In this document: in pieces, positions 1 through 9,633 of the stretch
Layout of the letters: the number at the start of each line of letters is the position of its first letter
Position numbering within the stretch: the stretch's first letter is position 1
Assembly: GCA_964015035.1 (NCBI GenBank)
Contig: CAXHCA010000015.1
Span: 5,938-69,937, forward strand
Source: BQJU01 sp964015035
GTDB lineage: Bacteria > Bacteroidota > Bacteroidia > Chitinophagales > Saprospiraceae
DNA: 64,000 nucleotides
Direction of reading: 5' to 3'
Translations under genes and position numbers: made by a program
The notes under the pieces: generated by a model
Seen by the model: the letters and a program-made list of their open reading frames with translations, nothing else
What the model was told of the DNA's origin: nothing
Database searches by the model: none

Positions 1-1
1 A

Positions 2-856
2 GGAAATTTCAGTTCTACCATGATTTTAGATGGGGAACTAGGCAAAGATATGATGCCCAAGCTAAACACCCTCGACGCTCAAGGTTTTCTACAGACGATC
101 AATGGAGTGATCAATGGCTTCAAACCACTGCAAGCAGTTGGTAATGCTCTTAATGTAGATTACCTGAAGGAAAGCGTAAAATTGGATAATACCAAAAACT
201 GGTTTGAAATCAAGGATGGTGTCGTAGAATTAAAGGAAGCGGATCACAAATTCAAAGATATTGCCATGACCATTGGTGGCACCCATAGCTTGGATCAGGA
301 GATGAATTACAATTTGACGGCAGCCATTCCTCGAAAATACCTGGAAAATAATGCCGCCGGTGCCGCAGTCAATACCGGCCTCAGTGCGATTAGAGATCAG
401 GCTTCGAAATTGGGGATTCAGATCAAGCAAAGCGAGGTGCTGAATGTCTTGATCCAACTCACTGGCAGCATTACTGATCCAAAGGTAAAATTCAAACTGC
501 TGGGTGCAGATGGAGAGGCCTCATTGGCTGACACGGCAAAGGATGCTGTAAAAGAAGAACTAGACAAGAAAAAAGAGGAGTTACAAAACCAGGCCAAGGA
601 GAAGATAGACGAGGTAAAAGCGAAAGCCCAGGAAGAGGCCAATAAAGCAGTAGACTCTGTTAAGACTGTGGTGAAAGAAAAGGTGGAAGAAACCAAGAAA
701 GAATTGGAAGACAAAGCCAAAGAAGCCCTCAAAAATCAACTGGATTCCGCAGCACAGAAAAAAGTAGATGAGGTAATTGATAAAGACAAGATCAAGGAAG
801 AATTGGATAAATTCAATCCGTTCAAGAAGAAAAAAAATGGCAACGGGGGCCGGTAG
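2..856 (+). CDS. AsmA-like envelope protein, C-terminal part (5' truncated)
   Basis: The frame is open at the left edge, so only the last 284 codons are present. The first half resembles the C-terminal region of AsmA-family proteins: a stretch reading GELGKDMMPKLNTLDAQG, then a region with amphipathic beta-strand character. AsmA-like proteins are inner-membrane-anchored periplasmic proteins linked to lipid transport and outer-membrane assembly. From about residue 175 the protein becomes a roughly 95-residue, Lys/Glu/Ala-rich tail that should form a long charged helix or coiled coil and ends in a Lys-rich cluster. The family assignment rests on one motif region and overall character. It converges on smc, with one base between the two stop codons. 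Confidence 0.7.
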   Translation, partial: GNFSSTMILDGELGKDMMPKLNTLDAQGFLQTINGVINGFKPLQAVGNALNVDYLKESVKLDNTKNWFEIKDGVVELKEADHKFKDIAMTIGGTHSLDQEMNYNLTAAIPRKYLENNAAGAAVNTGLSAIRDQASKLGIQIKQSEVLNVLIQLTGSITDPKVKFKLLGADGEASLADTAKDAVKEELDKKKEELQNQAKEKIDEVKAKAQEEANKAVDSVKTVVKEKVEETKKELEDKAKEALKNQLDSAAQKKVDEVIDKDKIKEELDKFNPFKKKKNGNGGR

Positions 857-857
857 A

Positions 858-3800
858 TTACCGGCTCATCTCGAAGGTTGCTTTGTGCTCAAAATCCCGG
901 AAGTCTACTGGACTTACCCCAGAAACGCCTTGCTCTGCCATATAGACGCCGTAGATGGTATCTACTGCTGCCATCGTCAGCTTGTTGTGTGTCACAATAA
1001 TAAATTGTGATTCTTTAGAGAACTTCTTGATGATCCGGTTGAACTTCTCAATATTGGCATCATCTAAGGGAGCATCTACCTCATCAAAAATACAGAAGGG
1101 AGCTGGCTTCAGCAGGTAAAGAGCAAACAACAAGGCAGTAGCGGTTAGCGTTTTTTCTCCTCCTGACAATTGGCTAATGGTTTGTGGCCGTTTCCCCTTT
1201 GGTTTAGCAACAATTTCAATCTTTGATTCGAGCGGATTATCCGGTTCCAAGAGGATCAAATCGCAGTTATCATCCTCAGTAAACAGGCTACGGAATACCT
1301 CAATAAAATAAAGGCGGGCTTTATCAAAGGAGTCCAAAAACTGAGTGGTTGCGGTCTCCTCTATTTCTTTGATGGTCTGAATCAGGGATTCCTTTGCCTC
1401 CACAATATCATCCCTTTGGGTAGAAATGGTTTCGTAGCGTTCCTTCATCTCATCGTAGGCCTCCACCGCCATGGGATTGATTTCTCCATAGTTATCCAAC
1501 CGACTACGAACACGCCCGACCTTCAATTCTAATTCATCTGGATCACGGTCGGGGTTTTCCGGCGTTTTATTGACAATATCGTTGATTTCTATGCTGAATT
1601 CAATCTTCAACCGTTGGGCAATGGAGCTAATTTCAAATTTGACATCACTAAACTTCTCCTTCAGTTGGTTGACCAAAATCTGAGCATCCTGTCTCGCGCG
1701 GTTGATTTTACGGAGTTTATCTTCCAATTCATTGATGCCGCCTCTTGCCTGATAATAGTGCTGTTCTGCTTCGGTCAATGAAGACTCCCTGGTTTTCCGA
1801 TTTTCGTATTGTTTAACCAGATTCTCCTGCAACTGATCAATATTATCCTGGATTTGCTTCAACTCCGCATCGCTCTGCTCCAACTGAGTGGCATTACTTC
1901 CCAATCCAGCGTGAGTTTCCTCCAGCTGTTTTTCCCGAAAGGCCAGTTCACGTTGCAGGGCTGTAACCTTATTTTGTTGGCGAATAAAGGAAATATTCTT
2001 GTCGTTGTATTCCGAAGAAGCCTGACTCATTTCCTCGGCTACCTGCCGGTAGGAGCCATCCGTATTGGAAATCTGTTCTTTGATATCCTTGACAATGTCC
2101 AGTTTCTCGATGAGTTGCTGCTCGATCTTCTCATTGGCTTGCTCCAACTGCCTAATGTTGTTCTCTATATTTTCCCGCTTCTCATCTGTTTCTTTGATGA
2201 AAGATTCAAAGTTTTCCAAGCGTGTCAACAAGGAAACCTTTTGCTGCATCAACTGATTGAGCTGGTGGCGTTCCTGCTGAATCTCCGTATTCGTCTTTTG
2301 GGCTTTTAACCGCTCTAATTTAGACTTAACATCGTAAAAACTCGTAGACAGGCGATTTTCCTCTCTTTCCAACTTGGTAATTGCCTTTTCCAGGATTTCC
2401 TGATTCTTCTTACGGCCAATCTTTTTCCCTTCAAACAGTCCTACCGATCCCCCTGACACACTAAACTTTCTGCGGATAAAACTACCGCTACGTGAAAGGA
2501 TTGTGTGATCACCGGCAATCTGCCCTTTCAAGTCTTCTGCCTCAGTAATCAGTACATTTTCTAATAAATAGTGACATAAATTCCGATAGATTGGATCTGT
2601 TTCGATAAGGTCAATCGCTTGTAAGGTATCCGGCAGCAAAGTCATTGGCGCCTGATAATCCTGGAAGGCATCCAATAAGAAAAAATTGGCCTTCCCCTTT
2701 TGACTTCGGCTCAACAATTGAATTGCCTGATGAGCTTCTGCCATATTGCCCACCACATAATAATTGAGGTAAGGCTCCAGGTAATTTTCAATGGCAATCC
2801 GATAGTCTTCCTTTACGTATAGGATGTCTGAAAGTAAAGGTGTCTCCTTTTTCCAGTCCTTGCTGGCGCTCAAAAAGCGAATTGACTCCGGAAAACCCTC
2901 GAGATTTTCGATCATGCTTTGGGTCAACTTAAACTCGTTTTGCTTGGCATCAAGCTCCCGATTAACCCTGGTCATTTTTTTGTTGATCTCCTCTAGTTCC
3001 TGTTCTGCATTCTGAATATTTAGCAGCCTCTTTTCCTCCTCCTTTTCCAATTCTTCCACCACCTTGGTTTTGGCATTCTCGTCCTTTTCCAAGGTATCAA
3101 TCTTATTTTTCAGCCCCGTCACCTCTTCCATCCGCATTTGGATGTCCAATTGGTTCCGTTCAATCTGCTGTCGCAAATTGTCGATTTGGTTGAGATTGAC
3201 GGCCTTTTCTTTTTCCAGTTCAAACAATGCCCTTTCAGCTTTTTGCTGCTGATCCATTACCGCATCCAACTCCGTCTTGATGGCTCCATGGCTTTCCCGA
3301 ATCTTAGTTAGTTTTTGCTCCGCCGTTTCCAGCTCCTGTTCTAAACGGGCTTCAACGTGCTTCTCGGCATTTAACTCGGAGCGATAATATTCTATATCTT
3401 CCTTGAGTTGACTGATACGGGATCGGGCCACCTGAATGTCTGCACCCAGTTTTTTCTGATTTTGAATGATAAACTCCTGCTTTTGCTCCAGCATCCGTTT
3501 ATCATTCTCCATGCCTCTTATCTGGCCAATCAGTTGATTCAACTCTCGTTGGCGATCAGAAAGGGCCTTTTCTTTGTCGAGATTGGACTTCCGTTGTTCT
3601 TCAAGTCCCGCTTCAAGTTGATTGATTTCCACATCATACCCTCTATAGCGGTTTTCCTCCTGCTCAAGTTGCACTTGCAATTTCTTGTGTTTTTCCTTGA
3701 GCAAGGAAATTTTTAAGGTGGCCAATTCAATGCTTAGTTCCTTGTACTGGTCCTTTAATTCAAAATATTTTTTGGCCCTTTTGGCTTGTTTTTCAAGAGT

Positions 3801-4409
3801 GGATAGATTGTTATTGATCTCGTACAGAAGGTCTTCAATACGATCCAGGTCTTCAGAGGTACTCCGTAGTTTATTGAGCGTTTCCCGCTTTCTAATTTTA
3901 TACTTGGAGATACCCGCGGCCTGCTCAAACATTTTCCGACGAGAATTATCTTTATCGGCCAAGATATCATCCACCATGCCCAAGGCAATGATCGCATAGG
4001 AATTGGAACCAATGCCCGTATCCAGAAATAAAGAAGTGATATCCTTGAGTCGGCAGGTGACACCATTTAATTTATATTCTGAATCTCCGGTACGGTACAA
4101 CATCCGGGTAATGGTCACCGTGTGGTATTCGGTAGGAAGGAGATTTTTCGTGTTTTCGAAAGTCAAGGAAACCTGCGCCACACCACTTTGCTTACGCTTT
4201 TTGGTTCCATTAAAAATCACACTGGTCATGGTATCCAGGCGCAATTCTTTGCTTTTCTGCTCCCCTAATACCCAACGTATGGCATCCACAATATTGGATT
4301 TACCAGAACCATTCGGGCCAACAATACCGATGACATCGGCATTGAAGTTAATCACCGTTTCGTTAGCAAAGCTTTTAAAGCCCTTTATTTCCAGACTCTT
4401 CAATCTCAT
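858..4409 (-). CDS. smc: Chromosome segregation ATPase SMC
   Basis: SMC organises and segregates the chromosome as a dimeric ring with ScpA and ScpB. Walker A GPNGSGKS is at residues 31-38. Two long coiled-coil arms flank a hinge at about residues 500-680. The C-terminal head carries the LSGGEKTLTA signature and the Walker B stretch CIFDEVDAPLDD. At 1183 residues it has the full family length. The longest frame begins at a TTG (4418), but an ATG three codons later gives the normal MRLKSLEIKGFKSF start, so I use 4409. It lies 77 bp downstream of trmH on the same strand and may be read from the guaA side. Its partners scpA and scpB are not in the window. Confidence 0.97.
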   Translation of the reverse strand: MRLKSLEIKGFKSFANETVINFNADVIGIVGPNGSGKSNIVDAIRWVLGEQKSKELRLDTMTSVIFNGTKKRKQSGVAQVSLTFENTKNLLPTEYHTVTITRMLYRTGDSEYKLNGVTCRLKDITSLFLDTGIGSNSYAIIALGMVDDILADKDNSRRKMFEQAAGISKYKIRKRETLNKLRSTSEDLDRIEDLLYEINNNLSTLEKQAKRAKKYFELKDQYKELSIELATLKISLLKEKHKKLQVQLEQEENRYRGYDVEINQLEAGLEEQRKSNLDKEKALSDRQRELNQLIGQIRGMENDKRMLEQKQEFIIQNQKKLGADIQVARSRISQLKEDIEYYRSELNAEKHVEARLEQELETAEQKLTKIRESHGAIKTELDAVMDQQQKAERALFELEKEKAVNLNQIDNLRQQIERNQLDIQMRMEEVTGLKNKIDTLEKDENAKTKVVEELEKEEEKRLLNIQNAEQELEEINKKMTRVNRELDAKQNEFKLTQSMIENLEGFPESIRFLSASKDWKKETPLLSDILYVKEDYRIAIENYLEPYLNYYVVGNMAEAHQAIQLLSRSQKGKANFFLLDAFQDYQAPMTLLPDTLQAIDLIETDPIYRNLCHYLLENVLITEAEDLKGQIAGDHTILSRSGSFIRRKFSVSGGSVGLFEGKKIGRKKNQEILEKAITKLEREENRLSTSFYDVKSKLERLKAQKTNTEIQQERHQLNQLMQQKVSLLTRLENFESFIKETDEKRENIENNIRQLEQANEKIEQQLIEKLDIVKDIKEQISNTDGSYRQVAEEMSQASSEYNDKNISFIRQQNKVTALQRELAFREKQLEETHAGLGSNATQLEQSDAELKQIQDNIDQLQENLVKQYENRKTRESSLTEAEQHYYQARGGINELEDKLRKINRARQDAQILVNQLKEKFSDVKFEISSIAQRLKIEFSIEINDIVNKTPENPDRDPDELELKVGRVRSRLDNYGEINPMAVEAYDEMKERYETISTQRDDIVEAKESLIQTIKEIEETATTQFLDSFDKARLYFIEVFRSLFTEDDNCDLILLEPDNPLESKIEIVAKPKGKRPQTISQLSGGEKTLTATALLFALYLLKPAPFCIFDEVDAPLDDANIEKFNRIIKKFSKESQFIIVTHNKLTMAAVDTIYGVYMAEQGVSGVSPVDFRDFEHKATFEMSR

Positions 4410-4486
4410 AGCCCGCAAAAATAGAAAAAATAAAGATTACTTCCCCTTTTTACTTTCAAGAAGCATTTCAAATGCCTCGTCATCGG

Positions 4487-5122
4487 TCAGTCGTTAATTC
4501 GATCAATATACTTATTTTGTGCTTTATTCTTGTGCCGCTCCAAGAACTCCTGGTACATGGCTTCTTGTTCTACCTTTGTGAGTGCATTCCCCTCATATAG
4601 CCCCACGTTTTTCCGTTGACGGTAAGCTTCATACACACTGACGGCCACCGCCACTGATACATTCAAACTTTGGGTCATTCCCATCTGTGGAATTAGAAAG
4701 TTGCCATCCGTGTGCTTTAAAACTTCTTCTGACACTCCATCTTTTTCATTGCCAAATAAAAGTGCAATAGGCTGTGTCAAATCCAGGTCATATAGAGAAC
4801 GGGCATCTTCACTGAGGTGGGTCGTCAAGATCAAGGGGTATTGCTGGCGGACATGTGCAAAGCAAGCTTCAATATCGGTATAAAAATGTACATCGACCCA
4901 TTTACGGGAGCCCGCAGAGGTCCGTTTTCCCAGCGTGATGTTTTTGACATTTAAACCAACTTCCGAGTAAAGCACAAAGATTTCCCGAATGCCTACCGAA
5001 TCACAGGAGCGCATGGCGGCACCAATGTTGTGCTGGTCGTGCACATTTTCCAGGATAATGGTCAAATCTCGCTGCCGATGTTGAATGACTTTTCTGAACC
5101 GTGCTTCTCTTTGAGGGTTCAT
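4487..5122 (-). CDS. trmH: TrmH-family tRNA/rRNA 2'-O-methyltransferase
   Basis: A SPOUT-superfamily RNA ribose methyltransferase of 211 residues that uses S-adenosylmethionine. The three motifs are visible: ENVHDQHNIGAAMRSCD near the N-terminus (with the conserved Asn/Arg of motif 1), LLFGNEKDGVS in the middle, and IPQMGMTQSLNVSVAVAV, which forms the cofactor-binding knot. The short length, without an N-terminal RNA-binding extension, fits TrmH (guanosine-18 of tRNA) better than RlmB; the exact target is inferred. It starts at an ATG only 5 bp after the lipoprotein stop, so the two are probably co-transcribed, with smc downstream. Confidence 0.9.
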   Translation of the reverse strand: MNPQREARFRKVIQHRQRDLTIILENVHDQHNIGAAMRSCDSVGIREIFVLYSEVGLNVKNITLGKRTSAGSRKWVDVHFYTDIEACFAHVRQQYPLILTTHLSEDARSLYDLDLTQPIALLFGNEKDGVSEEVLKHTDGNFLIPQMGMTQSLNVSVAVAVSVYEAYRQRKNVGLYEGNALTKVEQEAMYQEFLERHKNKAQNKYIDRIND

Positions 5123-5127
5123 ACCGT

Positions 5128-6609
5128 CTAGTTGTCCACCTGAAATTGGTAATCCTGGAATTTTACAATATTGACGTATTTGTTTTCAAACTTCTGAATG
5201 GGCCCAAATTCCACACCGGTGGTCGTTGGCGCAACAACCCGCTCAAAATCAAACCGAGTCAATAACATACTCTGCGGATCCTTTTCCATGGAGTACTGAA
5301 ATTTTGTACCATACTTATTGAGCATTCTGCCAAAGTACAAAACAACGTCATACCCCAAATAAGCCTCTTCGGTAGGCGTTGCACCAAAGCGATCGTAAAA
5401 TTGCCGCTGGAACAACTGGATTTGAGGAGAAAGTGGATCGACAAAACTGCTGGTACTAATTCTGACATTCAACTTTTCGTAGTAAGAATAGTCAATTCTT
5501 TCAAATTGCATCCATTGAGGCATCCCATATACATATATCTGATCGGTTGGCTCCTTGGAAGTATCAATTTTTCGCAATAGAGAATAGACAAAGGTCTCCG
5601 ACCAGGAAGGAATGATAAACACCGTGGTATCTCCCAATTCTATAAAGGGCAGGACTTCGATATTCTCCAAACTGGCCGTTTCATCAGAAATGATCAATTC
5701 TTGAAGACGAGTGGTGTCCATCGACCCGGTTACCTTTTTGTATTCGTTATAAAAGTAAGCCAAGCGCTCCCGTTCCGGATCTCGTGCACGGCTCACCAGA
5801 ACAATTTGTTCCGGCCGGAAGTGTTGCAGAGCGTGCCTCATGATTGCCTCACTATGGGTTTGCAAGGTAGGATTCACCTGAATATAATTGGGATTTTGCC
5901 CTACGATGCCCGTTGCCGCACTATGTGGAGAGACCAGAACCTGATCTCTTGTTCTGACTGCATCTGCTACTAAACCAACATTTTCGCGACGATAAGGCCC
6001 AATGATCAGATTGGCCCTATTTAAGTCGTTATTATTCCGCAACATCCCCGTCATGACGCTTGGTGAGGCTTTCGTGTCCAATACCGACAAATTGATTTTC
6101 ACCCCTTCACTACTCAACAAGTCCAGCGCCAATTTTGCCCCACTATAGAAATTGAGTGCCCATAAAGAATTCTCGTAAATGGATGGAGCCGTTGGGCTAA
6201 ACCGGTCCGTCAAGAAGGGTAAGATCAGAGAAATGTTGTAAGAGGACAAAAACTCCGATCCTATATTATCGGTGCGGATGACATCGGTTGGGTTTCCACT
6301 CCCCCCCAAGTCTACACCATCCGAGGTGATCGGTGGGTAGCTACTCGTTGGAATTTCCTTCCAGACGATGGTATCCATTTTTTCAGAAGGGGTAGTATCC
6401 TCTATAATGACATAAGTGCCCGTTTCGGGATCAAAGACTTTCCTTCCGGAAATTGGATCGAGAGTCTCTCCAATTTCTGTCACATCCTTGTCCCCTTGTG
6501 CTTTGCGAAACAATTCGCAGGAACTCAAAGAACACACGCAGATCACCAATAAAAGTGTTAGACTTTTATTCCCATTCAATGGTTGCAGGAGGTTTTGTAC
6601 TGATATCAT
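5128..6609 (-). CDS. Type-1 periplasmic-binding-fold lipoprotein
   Basis: The protein has a hydrophobic N-terminus ending in the lipobox LSSC, so it is probably a lipid-anchored envelope protein. From about residue 130 it looks like a type-1 periplasmic-binding (Leu/Ile/Val-receptor-like) fold: an opening strand with ISLILPF, a region with LIIGPYRRENV, then VLVSPHSAATG and a late GYDVVLYFGRML helix. No permease genes are nearby, so transport is not supported; LpoA-like envelope roles use the same fold. The start is uncertain: the ATG at 6609 lies inside the 3' end of guaA, and a TTG at 6579 would give a more typical lipoprotein leader (MNGNKSLTLLL). Either choice overlaps guaA and implies coupled expression. 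Confidence 0.78.
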   Translation of the reverse strand: MISVQNLLQPLNGNKSLTLLLVICVCSLSSCELFRKAQGDKDVTEIGETLDPISGRKVFDPETGTYVIIEDTTPSEKMDTIVWKEIPTSSYPPITSDGVDLGGSGNPTDVIRTDNIGSEFLSSYNISLILPFLTDRFSPTAPSIYENSLWALNFYSGAKLALDLLSSEGVKINLSVLDTKASPSVMTGMLRNNNDLNRANLIIGPYRRENVGLVADAVRTRDQVLVSPHSAATGIVGQNPNYIQVNPTLQTHSEAIMRHALQHFRPEQIVLVSRARDPERERLAYFYNEYKKVTGSMDTTRLQELIISDETASLENIEVLPFIELGDTTVFIIPSWSETFVYSLLRKIDTSKEPTDQIYVYGMPQWMQFERIDYSYYEKLNVRISTSSFVDPLSPQIQLFQRQFYDRFGATPTEEAYLGYDVVLYFGRMLNKYGTKFQYSMEKDPQSMLLTRFDFERVVAPTTTGVEFGPIQKFENKYVNIVKFQDYQFQVDN

Positions 6610-8107
6610 AGACGACACGATTGATTCCTTTAACGTTATTGATAATTTCGCTGGACACAGTGGCCAGGAATTCATGAGGAAGCCTACTCCATTCTGCTGT
6701 CATCCCATCTTTTGAGTTAACCGCCCGCAGGGCTACAGTTTGTTCGTAGGTTCGTTCATCTCCCATTACTCCCACCGATTGAACCGGCAAAAGTATGGTT
6801 CCGGCCTGCCAGACCTCATCGTAAAGATCGAATTTTTTTAGATTCTTTATAAATATCGCGTCGGCCTCTTGCAATAAAGCGACCTTTTCGGGGGTAATAT
6901 CCCCTAAAATACGGATTCCCAGCCCTGGTCCTGGGAAGGGATGCCTGCTCAAAATAGCTTTTGGCAAGCCCAACTCACGGCCAACTTTCCGGACTTCGTC
7001 TTTAAATAAGCTCCGCAGCGGCTCTATAATTTTCAATTTCAAAATATCGGGCAAACCACCCACATTGTGGTGTGATTTAATCGTCACGGATGGCCCGTGC
7101 ACAGAAACGGATTCGATCACATCCGGATAAATGGTACCTTGACCCAAATAGGTAATGCCATCCAATTTGCTCGCCTCCTCTTCAAATACTTCGATAAACA
7201 TGCCGCCGATAGCTTTGCGCTTTTCTTCTGGATCGGTCAATCCGGCCAAAGCTTTATAAAAACGATCTTTAGCGTCAATGCCAACCACGTTTAAACCCTG
7301 TCCTTTATAAGATTCCAAGACCTCCTCGTATTCGTCTTTGCGCAATAATCCGTTATCAACAAAAAAGCAAATCAATCGGTCGCCAATAGCACGCTGCAAC
7401 AAAGTAGCAGCTACTGAGGAATCTACACCTCCGGATAAGCCCATCAAGACTTTTTCTCCCTCTAAGTGGTTCCGCAGCTCATTCACAGAATCTTCCACAA
7501 AATGTACAGGAGTCCAATCACCATGACAGCCAGCGATATTGACCAGAAAATTGTGTAAAATCTTTTTTCCTTCCAGGGAATGGGTTACTTCCGGGTGAAA
7601 CTGAATACAATAGACAGGGGCCTTGAATTGCCCATCTGAGGCTTTAAAAGCGGCCACATCAATGCTATCAGTACCTGCCAATAGTTCAAATCCCGGAGGG
7701 ATCTCCATAATGGTATCTCCGTGAGACATCCACACCTGAGTATTGGCACTTAGATCTTCCAAAAAGGGATCTTCCTTAAATTTACGGCTCAGGCTGGCCT
7801 TTCCATATTCCCTTTTATTAGATCGTTGCACTTTACCGCCCAACTTATGTGCAATGTACTGTGCCCCATAACAAATTCCCAAAACCGGACGATGCCCAAT
7901 CAACTGATCAAGGTCCACCTGAAGGGCCTTTTCATCAGTCACAGAAAAAGGACTACCCGATAGGATAATGGCCTTAACGGAATCGTCCAGTTCCGGAATT
8001 TTATTGTAAGGTACAATCTCACTGTAAATATTGAGTTCACGAACTCTTCTCGCAATCAACTGTGTATACTGCGATCCAAAATCTAGAATCAAAATTTTCT
8101 CATTCAT
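6566..8107 (-). CDS. guaA: GMP synthase (glutamine-hydrolysing)
   Basis: Converts XMP, glutamine and ATP to GMP. The N-terminal class-I glutamine amidotransferase domain has GICYGAQY with catalytic Cys79, and the HPEVTHS stretch supplies the His and Glu of the triad. The ATP-pyrophosphatase domain carries the PP-loop LSGGVDSS near residue 230. The C-terminal dimerisation domain ends in the diagnostic KPPATIEWE. The 513-residue length is standard. The longest frame starts at a TTG (8140), but the ATG at 8107 gives the family start MNEKILILDFGSQY. A TATCTTTG promoter box ends four bases before this ATG, so the mRNA may have almost no leader. It heads the series guaA, lipoprotein, trmH. Confidence 0.97.
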   Translation of the reverse strand: MNEKILILDFGSQYTQLIARRVRELNIYSEIVPYNKIPELDDSVKAIILSGSPFSVTDEKALQVDLDQLIGHRPVLGICYGAQYIAHKLGGKVQRSNKREYGKASLSRKFKEDPFLEDLSANTQVWMSHGDTIMEIPPGFELLAGTDSIDVAAFKASDGQFKAPVYCIQFHPEVTHSLEGKKILHNFLVNIAGCHGDWTPVHFVEDSVNELRNHLEGEKVLMGLSGGVDSSVAATLLQRAIGDRLICFFVDNGLLRKDEYEEVLESYKGQGLNVVGIDAKDRFYKALAGLTDPEEKRKAIGGMFIEVFEEEASKLDGITYLGQGTIYPDVIESVSVHGPSVTIKSHHNVGGLPDILKLKIIEPLRSLFKDEVRKVGRELGLPKAILSRHPFPGPGLGIRILGDITPEKVALLQEADAIFIKNLKKFDLYDEVWQAGTILLPVQSVGVMGDERTYEQTVALRAVNSKDGMTAEWSRLPHEFLATVSSEIINNVKGINRVVYDISTKPPATIEWE

Positions 8108-8111
8108 GGGG

Positions 8112-8140
8112 CAAAGATATACTTTGGCCGCAATAATCAA
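8112..8140 (-). promoter_or_regulatory. Candidate guaA promoter (TTG-N18-TATCTTTG)
   Basis: On the minus strand a TTG (8140-8138) is followed after 18 bases by TATCTTTG (8119-8112), a full match to the Bacteroidota TAnnTTTG box. The spacer is one or two bases shorter than usual. Only CCCC separates the box from the guaA ATG, so transcription would start at or next to the start codon. Confidence 0.5.
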
Positions 8141-8145
8141 GGTTT

Positions 8146-9573
8146 TTAATCGAGATAAACATCAAACTCTACCCGACGATTTTTCTCCCGGCCATCTTTA
8201 TAACGGTTATCCGCAATAGGTTGACTTTCGCCATAACCCACATAACTCAATCTAGAACTGCTAATGCCTTTGGAAACGAGATAATCGTAACAAGCCTTCG
8301 CCCGCTTTTCAGAAAGCGATTGATTCGCCGTAGAACTGCCAATACTATCGGTATGTCCACTTACTTTGAGCTTATAAGAAGGATACCGCTGCAGAATATC
8401 TACAATTTGATCCAAAACGGTGAAAGATTCCGATAGAAGAGTAGCCTGAGCGGTCTCAAAATTAACAGCTTGCACTGCAAACTCTAGGGTCTCCTTGTCT
8501 TTCTCCTCAAGTTCCGGACAACCATTGTTATTGGTGGGGCCAACCTCATTGGGGCACTTATCGTCAGCATCGGCTACACCATCTCCATCCGCGTCCGGAC
8601 AACCTCGTCCAGAAATGGTACCTGCTACATTTGGACATAAATCCTCTTTGTCGGCAATGCCATCTGCATCACTATCAGGACAACCACGAGTGGCGACCGT
8701 TCCTGCCTCATTGGGACAGTCGTCATCGGCATCAGCCACCCCATCACTATCCGCGTCCAGGATTGGACAGCCATTATTAGTTGCCGGTCCGGCTTCCGTT
8801 GGACATTGATCGTCTTTATCAATCAAGCCATCTTCGTCCGCATCGGGGCAACCTCTAAGCGCAGCAGAACCGGGCGCATTGGGGCATTCATCTTCTCCAT
8901 CGGCAATACCATCATCATCGGCATCCGGGCAACCATTCAATGACAGAACCCCAGCCAGGTCTGGGCAAAGGTCTTCTGTATCACTCACACCATCGCCATC
9001 CCTGTCCGAAACAGGTGGTTGTTTTGGCTCACTTTCCCCTTCGCCGAGCAATACCAATAACCCAACGCCAACCTGAAAATTATCTCTCAAGTCGCTAAAG
9101 CCAATCCGATACTCTGTTTTGGTGGACAGATAGGTGTGGTGTCCGAGTCGAAAGTTCAATCCTAATCCCAATGGAGCTGCAAAATCCATCTCTTCTAATC
9201 CCTCCAGGATGCCACCAGCACCTGCGTAGAGATAGGGGTAAATGAAGCTTTGTTCCTTAAACAACTTTAATTGAAGTAAAACATCAAGGCTAAACATGCC
9301 TTCGGAGTTAATCCCTCCTTTTTCGTCAGTTGGCAGGTCTGCTTTATTTATCCGGAAAGGGACGGCCAGATTCAAGGCATTATTCAAATGGCGCACATAT
9401 TCAATCTCCATTCCCGAGGTAAATTGATCCGTGTCAAATTTGTTGGTGATGGGCAATTGGTAATTATAAAACTGTGCTCGAACGCCTATACCGTCCTTGG
9501 CCCCGGAATACTGTCCGAAACTCAATTGCACAATCATTAAAATGATGATGGGTACTAATAAAAGTTGTTTCAT
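8146..9573 (-). CDS. OmpA-family outer-membrane protein with thrombospondin type-3 repeats
   Basis: A 475-residue envelope protein. It has a signal peptide ending near SFG, and then a region of about 170 residues that looks like an OmpA-type beta-barrel. Six Asp-rich, calcium-binding thrombospondin type-3 repeats follow at about residues 191-355; each has the DxDxDGxxD...CP pattern. The C-terminal OmpA domain (about 362-475) binds peptidoglycan and carries GHTDSIGSSTANQSLSEKRA. It links the outer membrane to the cell wall. It starts at an ATG, with guaA 38 bp downstream on the same strand, though guaA appears to have its own promoter. The barrel assignment is by position and composition. Confidence 0.92.
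   Translation of the reverse strand: MKQLLLVPIIILMIVQLSFGQYSGAKDGIGVRAQFYNYQLPITNKFDTDQFTSGMEIEYVRHLNNALNLAVPFRINKADLPTDEKGGINSEGMFSLDVLLQLKLFKEQSFIYPYLYAGAGGILEGLEEMDFAAPLGLGLNFRLGHHTYLSTKTEYRIGFSDLRDNFQVGVGLLVLLGEGESEPKQPPVSDRDGDGVSDTEDLCPDLAGVLSLNGCPDADDDGIADGEDECPNAPGSAALRGCPDADEDGLIDKDDQCPTEAGPATNNGCPILDADSDGVADADDDCPNEAGTVATRGCPDSDADGIADKEDLCPNVAGTISGRGCPDADGDGVADADDKCPNEVGPTNNNGCPELEEKDKETLEFAVQAVNFETAQATLLSESFTVLDQIVDILQRYPSYKLKVSGHTDSIGSSTANQSLSEKRAKACYDYLVSKGISSSRLSYVGYGESQPIADNRYKDGREKNRRVEFDVYLD
8515..9010 (-). repeat. Tandem thrombospondin type-3 repeat array in coding DNA
   Basis: Six tandem units of about 72-81 bp encode the Asp-rich calcium-binding repeats. The units are similar but diverged in DNA sequence, so they have been in place for some time and are not a recent slippage expansion. 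Confidence 0.85.
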
Positions 9574-9633
9574 GATTTGTAACTAGTTTAGTAGAGAAAA
9601 TAGTTTGATAACCGAATGTACTTGTGTCTTGTG

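Noticed and set aside
230..732. Minus-strand frames of 75 and 104 codons inside the AsmA-like gene
   Set aside because: They are antisense to a good coding frame and have compositions (Ser/Phe-rich) expected of shadows of Lys/Glu-rich sequence.
8495..9076. Plus-strand Ser/Pro-rich frames across the thrombospondin repeats
   Set aside because: They mirror the Asp-rich repeats on the opposite strand; the repetitive look comes from the real gene.
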